64,000 bases of DNA from Rhexocercosporidium sp. MPI-PUGE-AT-0058 (taxonomy: Eukaryota > Ascomycota > Leotiomycetes > Helotiales). A program made the position numbers and the translations under genes. Where the stretch lies: assembly GCA_020746875.1 (NCBI GenBank), contig JAGTJL010000008.1:1674001-1738000 (forward strand), in the 5' to 3' direction. Numbering within the stretch: position 1 is the stretch's first letter; each line of letters begins with the position of its first letter. Positions 45,006-57,752 of the stretch are shown here, piece by piece. Below the pieces are notes generated by a model that saw only the letters and a program-made list of their open reading frames with translations, searched no databases and had not been told where the DNA came from.

Positions 45006-45852
45006 CTAGAGGAAGGCATTCGGCGAAAACATCCAGTGTGAACTCTGATTGCCTATAAGTCGTCGCATAATGTGCATATGGCAGGGAAACTCATCAGCAG
45101 AGTGTCTTGGAGGTGGTGTGGTGAGCAACAATTCATGTTGTTTTGGGGACGAGGAGGAATGAGGAGGAGAAGCAGTTCCGTTCACTTTTCGACGCGTCTG
45201 GTTCGGTCAGGCTGGCTGGCTGGCTGGCTGTTGCATTTTCGTGCAGGGGTCGTCCAAGCTAGTCCAGGTGAGACTTGGCACATGGATTTGGCCTCAACTC
45301 AACTCAACTCAACTCTCGCCTCACCCCGACTCCCAACCGCTCTTCGAGCCCTACCTTAATGGACTTCATCGTTGACTTGAAGTAATCCACCGACTATCCG
45401 CACTTTCGATTTCTGAAGATGCCCCCTCGAGCACGACCGATTGAGAAGTTCGCTCAAGCAGTTGGGAAATGCTCAGCGGAGGTAATTCGCTCACCCACGT
45501 CTTCCACGCCCAACCCATGGCTAAGATTCGCAGGCTTCTGTCTACGGCAAATGCATAGTAGCCGACTATAATTCCGTTCACAAGGACAAATGTCTCACTG
45601 AATTCCTCCGGCTGAAGGATTGTTACATTGTGTGCTACAAAAATCTCTTTCTTGTTGTTTTTCGCTAACATGGTTCAGGCCGCCTCGAAGAAACCATGAC
45701 GCCTTTGAAAAGCGTAGATGAGCAAAAGATCTAGCTACACCACCACGAGTCCATGTTTCGCTTCGAGATATTCTATTAGAAGACAACGCACATGAAAGCA
45801 GAACTTCCGGATGCATCATCCTGTATTGATGGTTGCCAAATCAAAATCTTGT
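45006..45852. other. Intergenic region between sfi1 and ils1
   Basis: This 847-bp stretch holds the sfi1 promoter and the ils1 3' region. It contains a GGCTGGCTGGCTGGCTG run (45208-45230) and a CTCAACTCAACTCAACTC run (45297-45315). A 101-codon open frame at 45366-45671 (-) is just long enough to notice, but I cannot assign it. Confidence 0.45.
45208..45230. repeat. GGCT tetranucleotide repeat
   Basis: About five units of GGCT (GGCTGGCTGGCTGGCTGGCTG). A simple repeat in a promoter region. Confidence 0.8.
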
Positions 45853-48800
45853 TCATAGCTTCAGAAGTCTAAGTAGAAACACGGCTTTTGTAATCTCTTG
45901 CTCCTCCTCCAAGATGACGCCTGCCTCTGGTGTATCAGGGATCGTGCCCTCAATCTCTGTCACTACGTGATGGTCGATCGGTCGTCGTAATGCTTTCTCG
46001 ATGGTGCTTGCTTGACTGGTGAATGCATTTGCTAGGCCGATATTATCAGGATCAGACAGGATCTTGTACTCCATCTTGACGTCGTCCGTAGGCTGAAGGC
46101 CGGCCTTTTTCCTCAGACGCTGAACACGGTTGATGATCTCACGCGCCAATGCCTGGTCTGCGAGTTCGGGGTACATCTCCGCATCGAGGATAGTCAGTAC
46201 CTCGTCATCAGTGTTCGTCTCCAATTTCTTCGACGCTTCGTCATCTTTCAAACCTCTCTTGACGACGAGATCTCCATCTTCAAGTGTAATGCCATCAACA
46301 ACGATGGTCTTATTCAGCACAAATTGGTGCACTTGGTCGCTTGTCAATCCTGGCAAGGCTTTCTTGACTTTCTGGACATCCTTCTTCAGCTTCTTTCCGA
46401 GAACTGGCCAGTCAGCTGACACGCTGTATTGGACGTTGTATTTGGCTTCATCCGACGACAGAACCAGTTCCTGGATGTTGAGCTCTTCCGTGATATAACC
46501 CTCGAGAGATCGAATGTCTTCTAGATAGACCGGGTCGGGGTGGATAACAATCAAGCTCTTCAGGGGAGTCTTGAGACCGATGGTTCGGCGTTCTCTTGAA
46601 ACTCGTGCCAATTCAATGACACGCTGCATTCGGCCAACACGACGCTCAATTTCCACGTTGAAAAGTTCCTCTCTGACATCGGGGAATGACAGGAAGTGAA
46701 CGCTACGAGGATCTTCACCTTGCAGGGGTTTAGGGATATGTGGCAGCAAACGCTGGTAGATGGTATCTGTGATGAAGGGGGTGAAGGGAGCTAGTCCTTT
46801 GACGAGGGTGAAGAGGACTTCAAAGAGTGTATTGAGGGCGTGCTTGGTGTCATCGAGGCCAAGTTCACCTTTTAGGCGTTTCCGATTGAATCGAATGTAC
46901 CAATTCGTTGTGTTGTCGATGAGATCTAGGAGTCGAGGAACGACAGTGTAAAGGCGGTAGCCTACTTCCAGTCAGTATTGAAAGCACAAGGCGCAAGGGA
47001 TGCTCTCACCTGCCATCTCCTCGTTGACGAATTTGAGAAGACTTTGGCAACTTGCCAGAATCCACCGGTCCATCACGTTGGTGTTGGTAGCCTCCGCAGC
47101 GGGATCAAAGCAATAGTCGATATTTTCGATCTTCTTCAAGAGGGCAACTTGCCCTTCGAAGAACTTGTAGCTGTTCCACAATGGCAGCAAGACCTTGGCG
47201 ACAACTTCCTTCACACCAGCCTCTTTGAAGCGCAATGGCTCAGCCCGGACGACAGGTGAGTTGATCAAGTAGAGGCGCAGAGCATCAGAGCCATATTTGC
47301 CCATGACAATGGATGGATCGGGGTAGTTTTTCAGTCGCTTCGACATCTTCTTTCCATCTTCGGCCAGCACGATACCGTTGACAACACAATTCTTGAAAGG
47401 GATAACGCCAAACAAATGCGTGCCAAGCACCAAGAGCGTGTAGAACCAACCTCTCGTCTGGTCCAAACCTTCTGCGATAAAGTCTCCAGGGAACGACTTC
47501 TCGAATTTCTCCTTGTTCTCAAATGGGTAGTGTTGACTGGCATAAGGCATGCTTCCTGACTCGAACCAACAATCGAACACCTCTTCAATGCGCTTCAATT
47601 GGCCTTTACCCATCTTGCTTGGAATGGTAATGTGGTCGATTTTATCACGGTGAAGATCTGTCAGCTCACCCTGGTAGCCACTGAGTTCCTTCAGCTCAGC
47701 AATGCTACCAACACAGACCTTCTCCTCCAAATCATCACTGACCCAGAGAGGTATAGGCGTGCCCCAGTATCTGTTACGAGATACGTTCCAGTCACGGGCT
47801 CCGCTGATCCAGTTGGCAAATCGCTTCTCCTTGACAAAAGATGGTACCCAGTGAGATCCCTCGATGTTCTTCAGCATCTGAGGTACAATCTCAGGGATTC
47901 TAATGAACCAGGATGGAACAGCTCGGTAGATCAAAGGCGTATCTGATCGAGGGCACATGGGGTAGCTATGCCTGATCTGAGAGTCAACGATGAGTCTTCC
48001 GGTTCCCTTTAGATGCTTGATGATGGCCCGGTCCGCAGTCTTGACATGCTGGTTTGCGAAATCGCGTACTACGGAAGTAAAATGGCCTCTTTCGTCGACG
48101 GGATTTGGGGGTGGGCGCCTTTCGCTGATGACACCATTCTCCATTGCGACGTTGTAATCCTCTTCACCAAAAGCCGGTGCTTGATGTACAATACCAACAC
48201 CACTGTCATCAGTGACATAGGTAGCATTGAATACCCGGAATCCATAATCCTTGAACTCATCATAGAAGTAATCGAATAACGGCTCATACTTCCAGCCCAG
48301 CATCTCGCTACCCTTGATCTTCTGCACAATCTTGAACTTGGCTTTCTTGACATCTTTGTACAAGGTGCCCAGTAGCTTCTCCAAAAGGATGTAATTCTTT
48401 CCACTCAGTTCATCGTGGATCTTAACATACTCGAAGTCAGGATGTGCGGCAAGTGCGGTATGAGAGGGCAGCGTCCAAGGTGTAGTTGTCCATGCAAGAA
48501 GGCATGTATTTGGGTCGTCGAGAAGGGGGAATGAGACCACGACTGCGGGATCTGTGATTTCTTGGTAATTTTGGTTCGCCTCAAAGTTCGAGAGCGCTGT
48601 GGTGAGGGCGGTCGAATATGGCATGACTCGGTAGCCTTGATATACAGCCCCTTTGTCAAAGATAGCCTTAAAGACCCACCACTCAGATTCCATGAATTTC
48701 GGGTCCATCGTCTGACATATTGTTAACTCCTAAACCCCCAGAATTTTCCGAGTCGTGCAACTTGCCTTGTAATCATTGTCGAAATCAATCCAACGTCCAA

Positions 48801-49277
48801 GTCTGTCAATAGTGGTCCTCCATTCTGCCGAAAATCTCATGACAATAGCTCTGCATTCCGCGTTGTACTTCTCTAACCCCAGCTCCATGACGGCAGCCTT
48901 GCCCGTAATTCCAAGTTTCTTGTCAATCTCGTGCTCGATCGGAAGACCGTGTGTATCCCACCCGAAACGTCTCTCCACATGGTATCCTTTCATCGACCAG
49001 TACCGGGGAATGATATCCTTGATCGTAGAAGCCAGGAGATGGCCATAATGAGGCAATCCGCTGAGAAAGGTCAGCAATCTGCCCCGCAGATAGTACCCCG
49101 CCATTGCGTTCAGCGATGCGCCAGAACATGGATTGTGACCTACGTAGCAAAAGGTGGCCCATCGTAGAAGGTATAAGAGGGTCGGTCCTTCGATAGCTCT
49201 AATTGCCGTTGAAATGCATCGATCTCTTTCCACCGCTGTAGAACGATCTCCTCTTCTTTTGGAAAGTCGATGCTCAT
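45853..49277 (-). CDS. ils1: Cytosolic isoleucyl-tRNA synthetase
   Basis: Four exons: 49277-49144, 49060-48766, 48711-47010 and 46961-45853, giving 1079 residues, the usual length for eukaryotic cytosolic IleRS. The HIGH-type motif is HYGH at 49-52 (PFATGLPHYGH, created by splicing) and the KMSKS-type motif is KMSKR at 598-602. The connective (editing) domain lies between, with [16 protein letters not shown]. The anticodon-binding domain follows ([14 protein letters not shown]). The C-terminal extension runs to LLRLLKL. It charges tRNA-Ile in the cytosol. The second intron (48712-48765) begins GCAAGT, not GT, and appears to be a GC-AG intron. The others are GT-AG. Confidence 0.96.
48712..48765 (-). 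other. GC-AG intron in ils1
   Basis: This 54-nt intron reads AAG|GCAAGT at the donor and TGTCAG|ACG at the acceptor on the minus strand. It is phase 0 and restores [19 protein letters not shown], a conserved IleRS segment. GC-AG introns are about 1% of fungal introns. The otherwise perfect donor consensus (AG|GCAAGT) is typical for them. Confidence 0.85.
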
Positions 49278-49952
49278 TGTGACGGTGAAGGGACGCTGAA
49301 AGCTGTCAGAAAGTCCCCCGAAACACCAAATGTACGCAGAGCGTTGCGTTCGAGTGGTCTCCAAGTCGTCTTCGAGTCTGATACGAAGTTTTGAGGAGTT
49401 TGTAGTGTTGAAGGGTATCAATGCAGGAGGTGTTTTGAAGTGGAGTTGAGTCAATACCCCGCGGTGACTCTTTAATTTTGAAGTGCCAGGGCAGTACGGG
49501 AGCGGCCAATCAACATCACGCATCGCTCAGCCTTGTGCGTTTTATTCAGCCTTCTCTTCTCTCATCTTATTTTAGCACAGACGAGGTAAAATTCGACCAG
49601 ACAAACAAAACATTGAGAGGGGGCTTTGGTTTTGATTCTACAGCACACAGGATTCCAGCAAAGATTCTAATACGGCGTTCCTTTGGAGCAAAGTGGCTAG
49701 CTATATTTTGAGGAGCTAAAAATATGCACGACTGGATCCAAGGCAATAAATTACCTTTCTGCAGTCTCGTTTTTCTCCTCATTTCAGCAACCACTATTTG
49801 ATGCCAAAAGCTGTCCTCTCTAGTCTGCCCACGCTGTCAGACGCTGTCAGGAATTAAGTAGGATAAATCCTGAAATGGTACCGTTTCTGTCTCTAATTTT
49901 GTACGCCGGGAGGTGCTACATCCACATCATGATACAAAACTTGGCGTCTCAC
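49278..49952. other. Intergenic region between ils1 and uso1
   Basis: This 675-bp stretch holds the ils1 promoter and the uso1 3' region. I see no gene, RNA or repeat. Confidence 0.45.
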
Positions 49953-52854
49953 TCAGTCCACCCCTTCGTCTTCTTCGTCCTCATCTTCATCTTCATCTTC
50001 ATCGTCATCCTCTCCGTCAGACACACTCTCACCAAGTACTTTCAGTCGGTCCCTGTATTGTTTGACTTTGTCCTCCATATCACCAAATACCATCAACAAG
50101 TCGTCCAATTCACCTTGAACTGCTTGCTTTTCCTGTTCCTTCTCAGCCAGTGAGGCTGCGGCTTTGGCGGCACTTTCCGTAGCGGCATCACCTCTAGCTT
50201 CCAGGTCTTTCGCTTTCTCTTCAGCACGCTGTAGACGTGCTGCTTGCTCAGTGCTATTCGACTGGTATTCGAGATGCGCCGTTTGAAGGTCTTGTAGATG
50301 ATCCTTACTCGCCTAGAATGAATTAGACAAAGCCCAGGACCTCTAGTACGGGGGCATGTTAATACCTTTGCGAGATCAGCATCCAATTTATTGATTCTAC
50401 TTTGAAGATCTGCAATCTCCGCCTCGTTTCGTTTCCGTATCCTATCAGCATTCGCTTCAGACGTCTTTTGAACATGCTCGAGCTGTCTCTGGTGGTCCTG
50501 CATTATGCCGGCTTGTTCGGCTTGAAGTTTTCTAATTTCGTCAATATCGAAAATTTCACGGGGGTAGGGAGCTTTATACTTCATCTCATCGTCATGATGC
50601 CGCTGCAAAGCATCATTTACATTTTTTATCCTTGTCAATTCCACGGCGAATGTTTCCTTGTCCCTGCGGTGGTCGGCCTGCTCTTGTCCTAATTGCCTTC
50701 CCAAAGAGACAACTTCCTCCTGCGCTTTCTGCAGTGTCTTTTCTTTCTCCTCAAGCTGCGACCGCAATGAGTCAACCATTTCACGAGATATGCCCTTCTG
50801 CACGCCGTTGGTTATGACGGGAATCTCCATTCCAGGATCGCGGTCGATTACGCGAAGTAAGCGACTGAAGTTGTCTTTGACAAAATCAACAAAAGTGGTG
50901 TCAAAGAACACCTCTGGGAGACCGCCAAGCTGCGCAGAACTGAGTTTCTGTGGTAGCACCTCGAAGTCGCGGAGGAGAGGATGGCCTCTTAGTTTTGTCA
51001 GCCGATCGATGTACTTCTCTCGGCCCATCTGCGAAGCAATTATTGGATGTATCGTTGCCCTGGGAACTGGCGAGTCCTTGGTCGAAAACTCGTATACAAT
51101 TCCAAGAAGTATAGCACATAGGCCTTGAACCATGACGCCATCTCCCACACTACTTGAAACAGCCTGTACCAAGCTTTGGAGGTTACTTCCTTCACCGAGG
51201 AAGTCGTTGACACCGTCTGGGTCTTCAAACAACCACCCGCATAGAAGCATCAGGTAAGCTACAAGTACCCGCTCGTCCAAATTTCTTTGGATGCCGACCA
51301 CAAGGTTGGCAGTAAGTGTCTGAAGGCAAGTCACTACTTCTTCACCTTGGGCTGCGTCCCCCTCGGCAACGCTCATTGCAAGGCTTTTAGCGTTTGCGTC
51401 TTCATAAACCAAATGAAATAGGATAACTGCTGCGAACCAATATCGGTATGGATCGCTCGAGGCTTGGCTATCCAGAGGATGGAGAAGTGTTGTCAAGACA
51501 TTGGCAGTCTCATCGGCCCCTGCAGTATGCCCATCAATAGCACGACGGAGAAAATGTTTTCGAATTACAGAATGGTTGCAGAAGTATGCTTTGATGCATT
51601 CGCATGCCGCAAGTCTAGAATCGAAAGAACTCATCAGAGGCACACTCAGTGTCAGGTCTAATAGTCCATCAATGACATAGACCTGTGGAATTCCATTCTG
51701 CTTGACGCCATTCTCCCCCTCATCAGAAGGCTCGTCAAGGACTGACGTGACTCTGAACTGCGAAAACCCCTCCTGCAGTGCTGGATTGCCTCGAATGAGA
51801 TCCGCACAGGTCGTTAACGCCTTTTTTACAAGTCAACAAACATGAACACAGGAACTGAAAATATTGCTGGGCATACCTCAGCTTTTATTTGCATCTCCGT
51901 CGAGCGACTAAAAGCCAGGTGAAGAACCTGGTCTAAGACACCATGTTGCCAAAATGAAGCCTGATTTGCCTGAGTGCCTACTCCGCCAGTGACTAGGAAC
52001 AGTCTCAATACTGCTAACAAAGCATATATGTTCCGGTTTCTTTGGGTCTTCACCCATTCTGCGACCTCGGATTCACTGCTTTCCTTGGCCGCATCACCCA
52101 AAAGCCATGCAACTTTAGGAATGCAACCGGCCTCTCTGAAGAAGGACTGGTTGGAGACATTGAGCCTCAGAAGATTGGCCAACAATATCAAGCAGTCTTC
52201 CACGATCCTATCACCATGTGCAAGAGATCCCTCTAGTTTTATGATGTTGAATATCCGATCGAAAGCATCTTCAAAAGCAACCCGTTTCTGCAGCTCGGTA
52301 GAAGTTGGTGTTAGGTAGGTGAGAAGAGACAGCCCCTCGTTTCGAATAGCCTCTCTCCTCTCGTCGAGTACTGCCACCAATCTAGAAATCCCTAAGGGCG
52401 CTGTAAATATGCATTCTTCGGTTCTTTCAGTTCGAGACGCCAGAATTGCCGAAAGTAGCTGCAGCGAGTAGAGCCTCGAGTAGAAATCCTGTGTATCCAA
52501 GAAGTCTAACAGTAGAGTGATATTGTCCTGGCGTTGGGTAAACTCGTCTGCAAGCCAGAGCGCAATTTCTTCTGACGCTTCGGGGCTGCTCTCGTTGGGG
52601 TTGAAAAGCATGAGTAGTGTTTCGAGGGTGATTTTGACAGTGTCCACATCCTCGCGATCATTGCTGAGACTCCCGATCAGCCCTCGCAAAGCATCTGAGG
52701 CCACGGACGCTGGGTATTCTTTCGCAAAGCTTCGCAGGCCCAAGATAGCGGCGCGGCGGTCTTCGAGCAGAGTGGACGAGTTCAAGCGACCGGACAGGGT
52801 GGTTATTGTTTCACTGACGGACTGCTTTGCAGGCGGCGTTGCGATTGCGAACAT
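49953..52854 (-). CDS. uso1: Uso1/p115 family vesicle-tethering protein
   Basis: Three exons: 52854-51877, 51820-50366 and 50312-49953, giving 930 residues. The N-terminal ~640 residues form an armadillo-type globular head, with LLEDRRAAILGLRSFAKEYP, NRNIYALLAVLRLFLVTGG, PYRYWFAAVILFHLVYED, LLCGWLFEDPDGVNDFL and QGLCAILLGIVYEFS. The conserved FVDFVKDNFSRLLRVIDRDP marks the end of the head. A coiled coil follows (about 655-905). It ends in an acidic D/E-repeat tail encoded by TCATCT-like repeats, as in p115 and Uso1. It tethers ER-derived vesicles to the cis-Golgi with Ypt1/Rab1. It is shorter than yeast Uso1, which has a far longer coiled coil, and close to animal p115. Confidence 0.94.
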
Positions 52855-53584
52855 GATTGCTAGAGGAGGGTTTGGTGGAAGGAGAAGTACAGAGGGCCAT
52901 TGACAATCCTGGATAGCATGGTTTGCATCTACACCAACGAACAGCGTCTCATTGTGTAATCTGGTGCGAGGGAGAAGGTTTGTTTAGTATGGCAGAGTGA
53001 GCCTCGGAGCGAAATGGCAAAGCTAGCTGGCTTCTGCAGATCAAGTCCTGTCGTGAAACAGCGAAGTGGGTAGGTGGTAATAGCAACAGCGAGAGTGATG
53101 GAAGAGGAGGGCGGGCTGCAAAGTGGAAGTGAAGTGAAGTGAGGTGAGGTAAAGTGAGGTAGGTGAGGCTCCCAGCATTTAATCTGGCCTCGCCGGGCCC
53201 CTGCTAGCGTCTCGGCTCGGCTGGAGATGATTGGCGCAGCTCAAGAGCTTCGAGCTTGCTAGGCAGTCGGTATAAGAAAGTAGGCATAGCATATTTCTTA
53301 CTTTCGCCGCAAGCAGCCGTATCTTCCTCTTTTCTTCCACCTCGTCTCCTCCTCCCACCACCACCACTCTCATCACTCTGCAAGGTCACAAACCCCCCTC
53401 GCCTGGCCTTGTATCGTGATACCGTACCACCGGTCACGACAGCTGTCGCATTTCGCGGACCAACGCCGTCGTCGCGTTCTTCCCTTTCTGTTCCCTGCTC
53501 CTGTCCTTCATTGACCGCGCCAGGCTGCACCCGACGTCGACAAAGCACTGAATTGCCAGCTTCCACCTACAATCAGACGAGAAG
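52855..53584. other. Divergent promoter region, uso1 / rat1
   Basis: This 730-bp region lies between two divergent starts. It has a GAAGTGAAGTGAGGTGAGGTAAAGTGAGG-type degenerate pentanucleotide run at about 53123-53163 and CT-rich tracts ahead of rat1. No gene is visible. Confidence 0.45.
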
Positions 53585-56500
53585 ATGGGTGTTCCAGGTG
53601 CGCCTCCCCTTTCATTTGTCTCCAGAGCGCTGCTAACCTGCTTTGCTGTCAGCTCTTTTCCGTTGGCTAAGCCAGAAATACGTCAGTTCTCGAGCCCTTC
53701 GCCCCCAACATGCACGAAGCTAATCGTTTCAATAGCCCAAAATCATCAGTCCTGTGATCGAAGAAAAACCTCGTGAGATCGATGGCCAGGAAATCCCTAT
53801 AGATACAAGAGGGCCGAATCCAAATGGAGAGGAGTTCGACAACCTTTACCTCGACATGAACGGGATCGTCCATCCGTGCTCGCATCCCGAAGACAGACCA
53901 CCCCCCAAAGACGAGGAGGAAATGATGTTGGCCATCTTCAAATATACAGATCGAGTTGTGAACATGGTGCGCCCAAGGAAGCTTTTATTGATTGCTATTG
54001 ATGGTGTTGCTCCGCGTGCCAAGATGAATCAGCAACGTTCCCGGCGATTTCGCTCTGCCCAGGAGGCACAGGAGAAAGCAGAAGACAAAGCCGAATTACT
54101 CAAGATGCTGAAGTCGCAAGGCGGCCACATCGAAGAACCGGAAATTAAGAAGGCTTGGGATTCCAATGAAATCACCCCCGGAACGCCTTTCATGGATATT
54201 CTAGCCGCCAGCTTGAGATATTGGATCGCTTACAAGCTCAATACCGATCCTGCCTGGGCCAAGATGAAGGTCATCATCTCCGATTCAACGGTTCCTGGGG
54301 AAGGTGAACATAAAATTATGGAATTCATCAGGTCTCAGCGCTCTTCGCCTGATCATGATCCTAACACGCGCCACGTCATCTATGGTCTTGATGCAGATTT
54401 GATCATGTTAGGGTTGGGAACCCACGAACCACACTTCCGTGTACTTCGAGAGGATGTTTTTGCCCAGGATAACAAGCCGCGTACCTGCCACATGTGTGGT
54501 CAGCCAGGACATGAGGCCAGAGAATGCACAGGCAAAGCAAAGGTAAAAGACGGAGAATTCGATGAGAAGGACAGTGCGCCAGCTCTGAAACCGTTCATCT
54601 GGCTCCATGTCTCAGTCCTCAGAGAGTATTTGGCCGCTGAGCTCTACGTTCCAGACCAGCCATACAGGTTTGATCTTGAGCGAGCCATCGATGACTGGGT
54701 TTTCATGTGTTTCTTTGTTGGCAATGACTTCTTACCACATCTACCTAGTCTCGAGATTCGAGAGAATGGAATTGACACCCTGATTGCCATTTGGCGTGAT
54801 AACATTCCCCATATGGGCGGATATCTTACCAAGGACGGCCATGTTGATCTTGAGCGAGCCCAATTCATCTTGGACGGATTAGCGAAACAGGAAGACGCCA
54901 TATTCAGGAGAAGAAAGCAGACGGAGGATCGTCGTGAAGCCAATGCAAAGCGCCGCAAGCTTGAGGGAGAGCGTGGCGGGCGAGGAGGTCGCGGCGGTAG
55001 AGGTGGTGGTTTCCAGGATTCACCGTCAAATGGGCGACAGAATCGACCCTCTAATGCCGCACCTGAAGGACTCCCACTGTTTGCTCCAGGCGCGGGTATT
55101 AGTAAGGAGGCAGCTGCTATGACCCATGACATGGTCGTCAATCGAGGCGCCATATACAAGGCAAATCTAGCTAACAAAAGTGCTGCCGCCGCCCTGAGGA
55201 GCCAAATCAACGGCACAGCTTCAGCTGAAGACACTACGGAAGCTGCTACCGATAGCACCACCGAATCGCCAGCATCTGCACTCGGAAAGCGTAAGGCAGA
55301 TTTGCTAGACGATGACAGCAGTACCCCTGGACGTAACACACCACAACCTGGGACACCCAAGACACCCAATGACGAGCCACCACCCGATACTGTAAGATTG
55401 TGGGATGAAGGATACGCTGATAGATACTACGAGCAAAAGTTTGGAGTTGACCCCAGAGATATCGAATTCCGCAACAAAGTTGCGAGAGCCTATGTCGAAG
55501 GCCTTGCATGGGTTCTGCTCTACTACTTTCAAGGATGCCCATCTTGGGACTGGTATTACCCATATCACTATGCTCCTTTCGCTGCAGACTTCTCCAATCT
55601 CGCTGATATGAAGATATCGTTCGAAAAGGGTAGAATTTTCAGACCATTCGAGCAATTGATGGGCGTTCTCCCAGCCGCTTCCCGGCAAGCCATACCTGAG
55701 ACCTTCCACGATCTCATGACCGATCCGAACAGCGAGATCATTGATTTCTACCCTGAAGATTTCGTTGTTGATCTCAATGGCAAGAAGTTTGCTTGGCAGG
55801 GTGTTGCTCTACTTCCCTTCATTGATTCCGAACGTTTGCTTAGCGCTATGGCTAAGAAGTACCCGCTGTTGCCGCCCGAAGTTGCGGCTCGCAATGGCAT
55901 CGGCAGAGATGTTCTTCTTGTTGCAGAGGCTCATGAAGCTCTTTATGCAGACATTGCCACCAACTTCTATTCAAAGAAACAAGGTCCCCCACATTTTAAA
56001 TTGAATCCAAGAGTCAGCGAAGGCCTGACCGGAAAGGTTGAGAAGAATGAGTCTTATCTACCCCATGGTTCCTTGACATTTCCTCTTTCGAGTGGAGAGA
56101 TGCCCAGTCTCGACGATGATCGTTCAATCAGGTATGTAAACATGCAATGGGTCAGGAATTCAGCTAATAAGTTGTGCAGTGTTCATTACGAGATGCCCAA
56201 GTCCAAGCACCTTCATAAATCTATGTTATTACGTGGTGTCACCTTTGCTGCTCCGGCACTGACCCAAAGCGAAATTGAAGAGACCAAAGGCAAGGCAGCC
56301 CGGTCAGGCCGATCTCACGGTGGTGTTCCTCTGAGAGGAAACGGCAGAGGACGAAATTCATTCAACTATGCGTCCTCCAATCAATATCATGGATCGCACA
56401 GCAATCAGCAGTCTCGTGGACCTCCTCCGCCCAATTATCAAAACCCGTTCCCCGCTCCACCCCCAGGCTGGACTCCTCCTCAGCCTGGCATGGCGGGTTT

Positions 56501-56717
56501 CGCTCGTGGACCTCCGCCACCACCTCCTGGCTTCGTGCCATACGGTCAGCAGCCAAACAACTACTCTCAGGCACCCGGCTACGGCGGCGGCCAACAGGGT
56601 TATGGTGATTCCCACTCCAACGATCGTCGCGGAGGCGGTGATTCGTATCGAGGAGGCTCCTACGGCCGAGGACAACGGGGAGGGGACTCCTATCGGGGCA
56701 ACTATGGCGGGCGCTGA
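53585..56717 (+). CDS. rat1: Rat1/Xrn2 nuclear 5'-3' exoribonuclease
   Basis: Four exons: 53585-53597, 53653-53681, 53736-56131 and 56180-56717, giving 991 residues. Exon 1 is only 13 nt and exon 2 only 29 nt; together they encode MGVPALFRWLSQKY, the invariant XRN start. The 48-nt last intron keeps frame; its removal restores DDDRSISVHYEMPKSKH. The XRN N-terminal nuclease has LYLDMNGIVHPC, IDGVAPRAKMNQQRSRRF, PGEGEHKIM and YGLDADLIML. A CCHC knuckle (CHMCGQPGHEAREC, about 265-278), typical of fungal Rat1, lies within it. The C-terminus has RGG/PPG-rich disordered stretches. It degrades uncapped nuclear RNA, processes rRNA and snoRNA ends, and terminates RNA polymerase II. Confidence 0.97.
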
Positions 56718-57255
56718 AACCCTATAACCCTATTCAAGGCTTGTGCAGCTGTGGCACACAACCAAAATCATCCGTTGGGCACAACGGCCGTGCTTTGTGT
56801 AGTTGTGTAGTTTTGCAGTACAAGAGTTAGTGCATGTAGTGTGTATAGTAGTTTGGAAGGATGAGACACCCAAAATGGACGCAAAGTTGGTTTGATTTGA
56901 TCGTCCCTCCTTCTCCCGTCGCACGCAGTGCAGCTAAGTAAGGGAATGATACTGGGTCATCTATTTTCATTTCATAGCAACAGTACCTACTACATAATTA
57001 CCTGGCCCGGCCGTGGTTATTCTTACAGTATCCATCATGCAGGTCATCTCGGGAATGGCCGAATTGCCCAGGCCAAGCCAAGCCAGGCCAGGCACTGACT
57101 GCGTCGGGGGTAATTACAGCACTGTACGAGCACTTGTACAAGAAAAGCCACGCCGCAGCCCGTTCGCACGCACCACTTCGAGACAGCTGGAGACCAGCAG
57201 CCATGGTTGGTTGGTGGCTTTTGAAGTATAAATTACCTTTCCCATCAGACGTGAC

Positions 57256-57302
57256 TTGGCTTGGCTTGGCTTGGCTTGGCTTGACTTGACTTGACTTGAC
57301 TT
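57256..57302. repeat. GGCTT/GACTT pentanucleotide repeat
   Basis: About five GGCTT-type units run straight into about four GACTT-type units, so the repeat drifts by one base. A similar AAGCC/CAGGC run lies nearby at 57074-57095 in the opposite sense and could pair with it. Confidence 0.8.
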
Positions 57303-57599
57303 TCCTACCGACTTCCCAACACTCCAACACTCCATCCACTCCAGCATCAAATCCAGCCGGCAGTAGCGGTACGTACGGTACAGTACAATACAGTCTTACT
57401 TACTTCCTTACTTACTTCCCCGCGACCAGTCAGCATATTCATGCGGTGGAACGTCTGGAATTGCCCTCTCGGACAGACATCCACCCCTCCCTCCCTCTTC
57501 TCCTCTGTCGCGCGCGTGGCAGATGTCCGAGGCTGGCAGCGGCGGGGCAATTGGAATCAGAATCACATTTGAGTTTCGTGTCTCAACACCACACCACCT

Positions 57600-57643
57600 G
57601 CACCACCACCACTACCACTACCACTACCACTACGACCACCACG
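57600..57643. repeat. CACCAC/ACTACC trinucleotide-rich tract
   Basis: A 40-bp strand-asymmetric tract of CACCACCACTACCACTACC-like units, about 110 bp upstream of the RasGAP start. Such tracts are common in fungal promoters and 5' untranslated regions. Confidence 0.7.
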
Positions 57644-57752
57644 CTTACCTGAGGAAGCTGCCTTACTAGCTATCCTCCTGTACCGAACAGCCGCATGTCT
57701 GGCGCCTACTGATCATATTGGCACCGAGGCCAACATCTGTCTCTCGTCAGTC

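Larger units (their letters stand above)
56718..57752. other. Intergenic region before the RasGAP gene
   Basis: This 1.03 kb region holds the rat1 3' end and the RasGAP promoter. It is rich in simple repeats: GCTTG/GACTT pentamers (57256-57302), TTACTTCC units (57397-57420) and an ACTACC/CACCAC tract (57600-57643). Short open frames here stem from those repeats. No gene is visible. Confidence 0.5.

Noticed and set aside
54644..55369. A 241-codon frame antisense to rat1
   Set aside because: It lies wholly opposite the conserved nuclease and its Gly/Arg linker and encodes Ser/Pro-rich sequence. It is a shadow of the real gene.
57347..57652. Open frames across the repeats before the RasGAP gene
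   Set aside because: They translate simple repeats (Thr or Arg/Pro runs) and show no coding pattern.
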